Of a stretch of 10,789 nt of DNA, positions 6,946-10,789 are shown in pieces. Within the stretch, counting starts at the first letter, position 1, and each line of letters opens with the position of its first letter. The notes beneath the pieces are model-generated. The model made no database searches. It saw nothing but the letters and a program-made list of their open reading frames with translations, and was not told the DNA's origin. Origin of the DNA: Croceicoccus sp. GTDB lineage: Bacteria; Pseudomonadota; Alphaproteobacteria; Sphingomonadales; Sphingomonadaceae. The stretch is taken from contig JAPYSD010000067.1 in NCBI GenBank assembly GCA_029936705.1, forward strand, positions 1 to 10,789, written 5' to 3'. Both the position numbers and the translations under genes were made by a program.

Positions 6946-7968
6946 TCAGGCGCTTTCGCGCGCGATGATGCGATAGCCGACGTCGATCGAATTATGCGGA
7001 ATGTCCTCTCCCGCCCCGTGGCGGCGGACGACGGACATCACTTCCTGCGCGATGCGCGACCCGTCGACGTCCACGGTGGTGATGGTGGGCCGCATTTCGC
7101 CCGCGATCCGGCTGTTGCCGAACCCCATCACCGCCAGGTCACCCGGCACAGTCAGCCCGGCGGCCTCCGCCTCGACGATGATGCCCTGCGCCAGGTAGTC
7201 CGACCCGCACAGCACCACGTCGGGCATCGGGTCCAGCCTGCGCACCTCGGCAAAGGCGCGGCGCGCGTGGCCATAGCGCGAGGGAATGTCGACCAGCGTG
7301 CCGTGCGGCTCCTCGCCGCCGCCGATGGCCTGCCATTCGGCGATGAAACTGTCGCGGCGAAGCTTGGCCCGGCTGCCGTCCGCCGTCACCAGGAAAGGCC
7401 GGCGATACCCGCGCGAGGCGACGAAGCGCGCCAGGTCGCGCCCCGCGTCGCGGTGCGAGAAACCGATCGCCATGCCGGGCGGATCCTCCGGCAGTTCCCA
7501 TATCTGGATGAACAGCGTGCGGCTGCGGCGGATGACCTCGAACATCTCGCCGCCGATAGGTCCGGTGGAGATGATTGCATCGACCCTGCGCGCCAGCGCC
7601 GCGCGGATCAGCTCGTCCGTGCGCGCGACCGACGTGCCGGTCAGCCCCAGCATCACGTTGGTCCCGCTGGCGTTCAGGTCCTCCGTCATGCGTTCGATGA
7701 TATCGTTGAAGATGGAATCGGTCAGGTGCGGGATCAGCACCGCGACCATGCGGCTGCGGCTGGACGCGAGGCCGCCCGCCAGCGCGTTCGGGATATAGCC
7801 GACATGCTGCACCGCCTCGCGGATGCGCTCGCCTGTTGCCTCGGCCACGATCTTGGGGTTGTTGAGGAACCGGCTGACCGTCGCGGAGGATACGCCCGCG
7901 CGCTGCGCCACGTCGTCCAGCGTGGGGGCCCGGTCCGACGGCACGGCCATGTCGAGTTCGTCGCTCAT
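6946..7968 (-). CDS. LacI-family transcriptional regulator (340 aa)
   Basis: Cytoplasmic DNA-binding regulator with a sugar-like effector domain. The N-terminal helix-turn-helix spans about 15-60 (TLDDVAQRAGVSSATVSRFL), followed by the hinge helix NALAGGLAS (61-69), whose Leu67 matches the minor-groove leucine of LacI. A periplasmic-binding-protein-like effector and dimer domain fills about 72-335, with the family motifs VLCGSDYLAQGI and VPGDLAVMGFGN. Length is normal. Recognition-helix residues Ser28, Ala29 and Arg33 take the places of LacI Tyr17, Gln18 and Arg22. The gene starts 41 bp after the P450 stop on the same strand, so the two probably share a transcript, and a hairpin lies in that gap. 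The LacI-type operator at 9262-9275, upstream of the P450, makes self-regulation likely. The effector is unknown; the family usually senses sugars or their derivatives. The Shine-Dalgarno before the ATG is weak, and Met7 is an alternative start. Confidence 0.93.
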   Translation of the reverse strand: MSDELDMAVPSDRAPTLDDVAQRAGVSSATVSRFLNNPKIVAEATGERIREAVQHVGYIPNALAGGLASSRSRMVAVLIPHLTDSIFNDIIERMTEDLNASGTNVMLGLTGTSVARTDELIRAALARRVDAIISTGPIGGEMFEVIRRSRTLFIQIWELPEDPPGMAIGFSHRDAGRDLARFVASRGYRRPFLVTADGSRAKLRRDSFIAEWQAIGGGEEPHGTLVDIPSRYGHARRAFAEVRRLDPMPDVVLCGSDYLAQGIIVEAEAAGLTVPGDLAVMGFGNSRIAGEMRPTITTVDVDGSRIAQEVMSVVRRHGAGEDIPHNSIDVGYRIIARESA

Positions 7969-7976
7969 GCCCGTCT

Positions 7977-8004
7977 ATTGCCCTAGCGCCGTGGCAAGGG
8001 CAAT
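7977..8004 (-). other. Intercistronic hairpin between P450 and lacI
   Basis: Arms ATTGCCCT (7977-7984) and AGGGCAAT (7997-8004) pair perfectly over 8 bp with a 12-nt loop. In the transcript the stem ends 8 nt before the lacI ATG and begins 6 nt after the P450 stop codon begins. It could hold lacI translation below that of the P450 or protect the upstream message. There is no U-tract, so it is unlikely to be a terminator. Confidence 0.45.
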
Positions 8005-8009
8005 CGCCC

Positions 8010-9194
8010 CTAGGTGAAGCGCAGCGGCACCGACAAGGCACCGATCTCGGGCCAGCGGGTCGGTATGACGTCGCCCGACACCTCGAAGCCATCTGTTGCC
8101 GCCAGCAGTTCCTCCAGCGCGACGCGCAGTTCCATGCGCCCGACATGCATGCCGGGGCAATTGTGCGGGCCGCGTCCGAACGCCAGGTGGTCCGAGATAT
8201 TGGGCCGGTCCAACACGAACCGGTCGCCCTCGGGAAACACGTCCTCGTCCCGATTGGCCGAGGCGTAGAGCAGCGCCACAGCCTCCCCTTCGCAGATCGT
8301 GCGTCCACCGATCTCGACATCGCGGGTCGGGGTGCGGGCAAAACCGCGATAGGGGGAATAGAGGCGCAGGAATTCCTCGACCGCCGCGGGGATGAGCGAG
8401 GGATCCTCGCGCAGCCGCGTCTGCAATTCGCGGTCGCGCGAAAGGTGCACGCAGATCGATCCGACCATCACCATCGGCGCGACCATGCCCACCACCAGCA
8501 CCTGCCGCACGGTGCCGACCATCATCTCGTCGTTCAGCGGTTCGCCGTTGACGCGCGTCGCCAGCAGCGCGCTGGTCGGGTCGATGGCGGGGTCCTGCGG
8601 ATCGGCGCGGCGGCGCGCGATCAGCTCGCGCGCCATGTCATAGAGCGCGAGGCTCGTTTCCTTCATCGCGTCGGGCTTGCTGGAATGCACCGCAAGGATG
8701 AAGGCGCGCCCGGCATTGTGCAGCGTGTCCAGCCAATCGTCGGGCACGCGCATCCATTCGCCGAACACATGCACGGGCAGATAGCTGGAAAACTCGGCGC
8801 AGATGTCGCCGCCGCCCTTCGCCACCATCGGCGCCAGCAATTCGCGCGCCAGCTCGCGGGTACGCGGTGCCAGCGCCTCGGACTTTTCCAGCGACAGCAG
8901 CGGATTGAGCGCGCGGCGATAGGGCGTATGCTCGGGCGGGTCGAGGTGCAGGGGCGGACGCCGCCCGGTAAAGGCCACCTTGGGGATCACATTCTGGACG
9001 GTGGTCGTGAAGGTGCGCGGATCGCTGGCTGCCTTGGCCACGTCGTCATAGCGGGTCAGTGCCCAGAAGCCGCCCAGCCTGTCGGTATGCGCGACGGGGC
9101 ATTCCGCCCGCAGCCTCGCATAGTCGCGATGCGCGCTGTCGAAGTCCTCCGGCAGATCGGGATCGAAGTCTCTGTCGGGCTTGTTCACGCTCAT
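8010..9194 (-). CDS. Cytochrome P450 (394 aa), soluble bacterial type
   Basis: Haem monooxygenase of the soluble bacterial class that depends on ferredoxin and ferredoxin reductase; no membrane anchor. Landmarks in order: the C-helix motif HLDPPEHTPYRR (83-94), where His and Arg contact haem propionates; I-helix segment VVGMVAPMVM (234-243); the K-helix ExxR at Glu274-Arg277; and the haem loop FGRGPHNCPG (339-348) with Cys346 as axial ligand. The length is typical. The odd feature is the I-helix: aligned on P450cam, the Asp251-Thr252 pair is replaced by Val238-Ala239, so oxygen activation must rely on other groups, the substrate or water. The CYP family and substrate cannot be assigned. No ferredoxin or reductase is in the window. 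It is the first gene of a probable P450-lacI operon with a LacI-type operator 68 bp upstream. The ATG at 9194 has only a weak GGACGA ribosome site. Confidence 0.95.
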   Translation of the reverse strand: MSVNKPDRDFDPDLPEDFDSAHRDYARLRAECPVAHTDRLGGFWALTRYDDVAKAASDPRTFTTTVQNVIPKVAFTGRRPPLHLDPPEHTPYRRALNPLLSLEKSEALAPRTRELARELLAPMVAKGGGDICAEFSSYLPVHVFGEWMRVPDDWLDTLHNAGRAFILAVHSSKPDAMKETSLALYDMARELIARRRADPQDPAIDPTSALLATRVNGEPLNDEMMVGTVRQVLVVGMVAPMVMVGSICVHLSRDRELQTRLREDPSLIPAAVEEFLRLYSPYRGFARTPTRDVEIGGRTICEGEAVALLYASANRDEDVFPEGDRFVLDRPNISDHLAFGRGPHNCPGMHVGRMELRVALEELLAATDGFEVSGDVIPTRWPEIGALSVPLRFT

Positions 9195-9261
9195 TTTTCG
9201 TCCGAATGGCTAGGGCTGGATAGGTGGTGATGGGGCCGTGATAGGGTTGCGGGCCTATCGG

Positions 9262-9275
9262 CGCAAGCGCTTTCA
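9262..9275. promoter_or_regulatory. LacI-type operator upstream of the P450-lacI pair
   Basis: CGCAAGCGCTTTCA fits the LacI-family pattern TGNAANCGNTTNCA at 9 of 10 defined positions, with a central 8-bp perfect palindrome AAGCGCTT and the usual CG centre. On the minus strand it abuts a -10-like TACAAT (9275-9280), so a bound repressor would cover the transcription start. No good -35 box is visible. It lies 68 bp before the P450 ATG. The adjacent lacI product is the obvious binder; this is inferred. Confidence 0.65.
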
Positions 9276-9427
9276 TTGTAGTTGAGAGTGGTTTGCAGGG
9301 TGATGATTATCGTGAACGCAGGGCGATTTCCACTGACATTCGCCAATCCCGCTTCGATCATTTGGAGTCGCCGCCGGGTACAAAAGCCTCGCGAATACAA
9401 TCGGCTGGAAGCCTTATCTATGCTGTT

Positions 9428-9439
9428 ATACCATGGTAT
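9428..9439. promoter_or_regulatory. Perfect 12-bp palindrome, possible operator
   Basis: ATACCATGGTAT equals its own reverse complement. It lies in non-coding DNA about 230 bp upstream of the P450 start and 120 bp beyond the gntR stop. The size and symmetry suit a dimeric regulator, but it matches neither the LacI-type nor the GntR-type site in this window. Confidence 0.35.
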
Positions 9440-9507
9440 CGGTGCCTCCACTTCAACAGGTCGCGACGCATCCGCAAGATGGCCCATCAAACAGGCCGAC
9501 CACCTAA

Positions 9508-9521
9508 TGCAAGGGCTTGCA
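9508..9521. repeat. TGCAAG-GG-CTTGCA dyad downstream of gntR
   Basis: Six-base arms around GG form a short dyad 37 bp past the gntR stop. As RNA it would give only a 5-bp stem with a 4-nt loop and no U-tract, so it is a poor terminator. It could be a protein site or chance. Confidence 0.25.
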
Positions 9522-9557
9522 CTATCGAACTGGCGCGCCCCGAAGCATCACCCCTGC

Positions 9558-10229
9558 TCAGGCCAACACCTCCTCGTGGATCAGCGACAGCACACCCAGC
9601 CCAGCGCCAATATGCGATTGCATCTCCGAACTTGCGCGGACCGGGTCGTTCGCCATGATCGCGTCCAGCACGCGGTGATGGTCGGCATTGGCTGCCTTCA
9701 GGCGGTCGGTGCTGTAGAAACTTTCGAACATCAGCCGGTGGATCGGGACGTGCAGGCGTTCCAGCAGGCTGGCGGCGATCTCGTTGCCTGCGCCCTCGAT
9801 CAGCTTGCGGTGCCATTCCATGTTGAGCCGCCCGAACCGCTCGGGCATGCGCTCCTCGACACAGGCGTCGAGTTGGCCCTGGATCTCGACCAGCTCGGCC
9901 CGCTGGTCCTCGGTGGCGTTGGCGATGAACTGGGCCGCGCACAACCCTTCCAGCGCGGCACGGCATTGATAGATCTGGCGCACCTCGCTGATCCCGGCAT
10001 CGCGGACCGAAGCGCCGCGGTATTCCTCGATCTCGACCAGCCCCTCGACTTCCAGGCGCTGGAACGCCTCGCGAACCTTGGCGCGGCTGGCGCCGGTCTG
10101 GCGGATGATTTCCACCTCGACAAGACGCTGTCCGGGAACCAGCCTGCCGCGCCGGATACGCTCGCGGATGAAGTCGGCCACTTGCAGCGCATTGGGCGCC
10201 TTGCCATTCGGGTCTTGCGCGATTTCCAT
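9558..10229 (-). CDS. GntR-family regulator, FadR/FCD subgroup (223 aa)
   Basis: Cytoplasmic DNA-binding regulator that usually responds to a small carboxylic acid or sugar acid. Residues 12-76 are a winged helix-turn-helix with GRLVPGQRLVEVEI, GASRAKVREAFQRLEVEGLV and the wing YRGASV. Residues 83-215 are the all-helical FCD effector domain, with probable metal ligands His140 (NMEWH), His184 (DHH) and His206 (MQSH). The first ligand position, usually Asp, appears to be Asn136. Length is normal for the subgroup. The start at 10229 is chosen because GGAGGT (10236-10241) stands 6 nt upstream; longer in-frame starts would place that site inside the gene or run into the hydrolase. The gene is divergent from the hydrolase across 118 bp that contain the dyad at 10258-10273, so it probably controls itself and the hydrolase. 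A similar dyad upstream of the second receptor suggests that gene is also a target. Confidence 0.92.
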   Translation of the reverse strand: MEIAQDPNGKAPNALQVADFIRERIRRGRLVPGQRLVEVEIIRQTGASRAKVREAFQRLEVEGLVEIEEYRGASVRDAGISEVRQIYQCRAALEGLCAAQFIANATEDQRAELVEIQGQLDACVEERMPERFGRLNMEWHRKLIEGAGNEIAASLLERLHVPIHRLMFESFYSTDRLKAANADHHRVLDAIMANDPVRASSEMQSHIGAGLGVLSLIHEEVLA

Positions 10230-10235
10230 GCGACC

Positions 10236-10241
10236 ACCTCC
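10236..10241 (-). promoter_or_regulatory. Ribosome binding site fixing the gntR start
   Basis: The minus strand reads GGAGGT, 6 nt before ATG at 10229. This near-perfect Shine-Dalgarno rules out the in-frame ATG at 10244 and the longer frame that reaches into the hydrolase gene. Confidence 0.8.
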
Positions 10242-10257
10242 CATTTCTGCCGCCGTG

Positions 10258-10273
10258 ATATTGTTGACGATAT
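10258..10273. promoter_or_regulatory. Putative GntR/FCD operator in the gntR-hydrolase divergent promoter
   Basis: ATATTGTTGACGATAT is a dyad with arms ATATTGT and ACGATAT around TG and one mismatch, showing the facing GT and AC typical of FCD-type GntR operators. On the minus strand a -10-like TAATAT (10270-10275) overlaps its edge, with a TTGCAA box 15 bp further upstream as a possible -35 for gntR, which fits autoregulation. The surrounding 10258-10286 is strongly AT-rich. The plus-strand promoter is not clear, though TATGAT (10278-10283) is a possible -10. Confidence 0.6.
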
Positions 10274-10347
10274 TATTTATGATAAAGCGGTTGCAAGCGA
10301 AATCGGCAATCGCGATGGTCCGGACAAGAAGAGACGGGAGAGCATCG

Positions 10348-10789
10348 ATGCGTATCACCACCGCCGCCCGCGCGGTCGCCCTGGGGCTGTTGGTCAGCGC
10401 GTGCAGCCAGGGCGTTCCCCCCATCACATCGGCCCCAGCATCGCAGGCAGTCGCGGCGCAGGACGATGTCTTTCCCGGTTCGGTCCGCACCTCCCTCTAT
10501 GTCCCCGTGCGCGACGGCACGCGCCTTGCGGTGAACGTCTATCGCCCCGCCCACGGCGATGCGCCCGCGGCCGAGAAACTGCCTGGCATCTTCGTCGCCA
10601 CCCCCTACCGCGCCCGCTTTCGCGATGACGATGGCGAGACCGCCGAGCAGACGGGCGACGACCGGCTGGCGCTGCAGACTTTGCTCAAGGCGGGCTATGT
10701 CGTCGCCGTCGCCGACATCCGCGGCAAGGGCGCGTCCTTTGGCACGCGGCGCGGCTTCCAGGACCGGACGGAGGCAATGGACAGCCACG
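10348..10789 (+). CDS. CocE/NonD-type alpha/beta hydrolase lipoprotein (5' part; runs off right edge)
   Basis: The open frame begins at ATG 10348 and has no stop before the window ends: 147 codons visible. GGGAG lies 7 nt upstream. Residues 1-19 are a lipoprotein signal peptide with lipobox V-S-A-C (Cys19), so the enzyme is probably tethered to a membrane facing the periplasm. The mature part opens with VRTSLYVPVRDGTRLAVNVY and PGIFVATPYR, then GYVVAVADIRGKGASFG, the usual N-terminal half of the X-Pro dipeptidyl-peptidase / CocE esterase fold (S15-like). Proteins of this type hydrolyse esters, amides or acyl bonds; substrates vary widely. The catalytic Ser, Asp and His lie beyond the window, so activity cannot be judged. 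It is divergent from the GntR/FCD regulator and shares its operator region, which suggests induction by the compound or product it acts on. Confidence 0.9.
   Translation, partial: MRITTAARAVALGLLVSACSQGVPPITSAPASQAVAAQDDVFPGSVRTSLYVPVRDGTRLAVNVYRPAHGDAPAAEKLPGIFVATPYRARFRDDDGETAEQTGDDRLALQTLLKAGYVVAVADIRGKGASFGTRRGFQDRTEAMDSH

Larger units (their letters stand above)
9195..9557. other. Non-coding region upstream of the P450 and downstream of gntR
   Basis: This 363-bp stretch has no credible gene; the short open frames crossing it lack ribosome sites and family-like sequence. It carries the LacI-type operator and -10-like box of the P450 operon (9262-9280), a perfect 12-bp palindrome at 9428-9439 and a TGCAAG/CTTGCA dyad at 9508-9521, just past the gntR stop. 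The middle (about 9290-9440) is less GC-rich than the neighbouring genes, as expected for control DNA. Confidence 0.65.

Noticed and set aside
6847..7986. A 379-codon open frame on the plus strand
   Set aside because: Antisense to the well-supported lacI gene, overlapping the receptor end; composition typical of a shadow frame.
8145..9230. A 361-codon open frame on the plus strand
   Set aside because: Antisense to the P450, which has all diagnostic motifs; the plus-strand product is His/Arg/Gly-rich without domains.
9191..9490. A 99-codon open frame upstream of the P450 on the minus strand
   Set aside because: No ribosome site or family-like sequence, and it covers the LacI operator and palindrome; more likely control DNA.
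10292..10305. Half LacI-type site TGCAAGCG in the hydrolase promoter, and a similar CGCAAACG (minus strand) near 4104-4111
   Set aside because: Only the left half fits the LacI pattern in each case; the right halves have three or more mismatches, so cross-control by the LacI protein is not supported.
10230..10490. An 87-residue N-terminal extension of the GntR protein
   Set aside because: The frame is open but would overlap the hydrolase gene and bury both the operator and the near-perfect Shine-Dalgarno at 10236-10241.
9282..10628. A 448-codon open frame on the plus strand
   Set aside because: It crosses the non-coding region, runs antisense to gntR and out of frame into the hydrolase; no ribosome site and no recognisable domain.

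Overview
The window looks like chromosome of a high-GC alphaproteobacterium, most likely a sphingomonad (Sphingomonas, Novosphingobium or Sphingobium type). This is inferred from the GC-rich third codon positions, two large TonB-dependent receptors of the kind these bacteria carry in great numbers, and the company of a lipoprotein GH3 glycosidase, a class I style P450 and a CocE-type hydrolase. No species can be named from sequence alone. There are seven genes, two of them cut by the window ends. I see no tRNA, rRNA, insertion sequence, CRISPR array or integration site.

Layout. Minus strand, 1-3859: a TonB-dependent receptor (3859 to 1445, GTG start) followed after 125 bp by the first 439 codons of a GH3 beta-glycosidase lipoprotein that runs off the left edge. 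A very strong GC stem-loop lies between them. A 334-bp divergent region (3860-4193) separates this pair from a second TonB-dependent receptor on the plus strand (4194-6911). That gene converges, across a 34-bp gap filled by a hairpin, on a minus-strand pair: a cytochrome P450 (9194 to 8010) followed 41 bp later by a LacI-family regulator (7968 to 6946). A 363-bp non-coding stretch (9195-9557) upstream of the P450 holds a LacI-type operator and two other dyads. Next is a GntR/FCD regulator (10229 to 9558, minus), divergent from a CocE/NonD-type alpha/beta hydrolase lipoprotein (10348 onward, plus) that runs off the right edge.

How it may work together. The locus reads as an uptake-and-breakdown island. 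Two outer-membrane receptors could bring in a plant- or microbe-derived compound, a lipid-anchored GH3 enzyme could trim sugars, a lipid-anchored serine hydrolase could cleave an ester or amide, and a cytoplasmic P450 could oxidise the core. Two regulatory circuits can be read from the DNA. A 16-bp dyad of GntR/FCD type between gntR and the hydrolase (10258-10273) recurs with 14 of 16 matching bases upstream of the second receptor (4077-4092), tying regulator, hydrolase and receptor into one putative regulon. A near-consensus LacI operator (9262-9275) sits over a -10-like box upstream of the P450-lacI pair, suggesting a self-regulated operon. The substrate is not evident from the sequence.

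The most unusual protein-level point is the P450 I-helix, where the usual acid-alcohol pair (Asp-Thr) appears to be Val-Ala, although the haem-binding and ExxR motifs are intact. No ferredoxin or reductase lies in the window.
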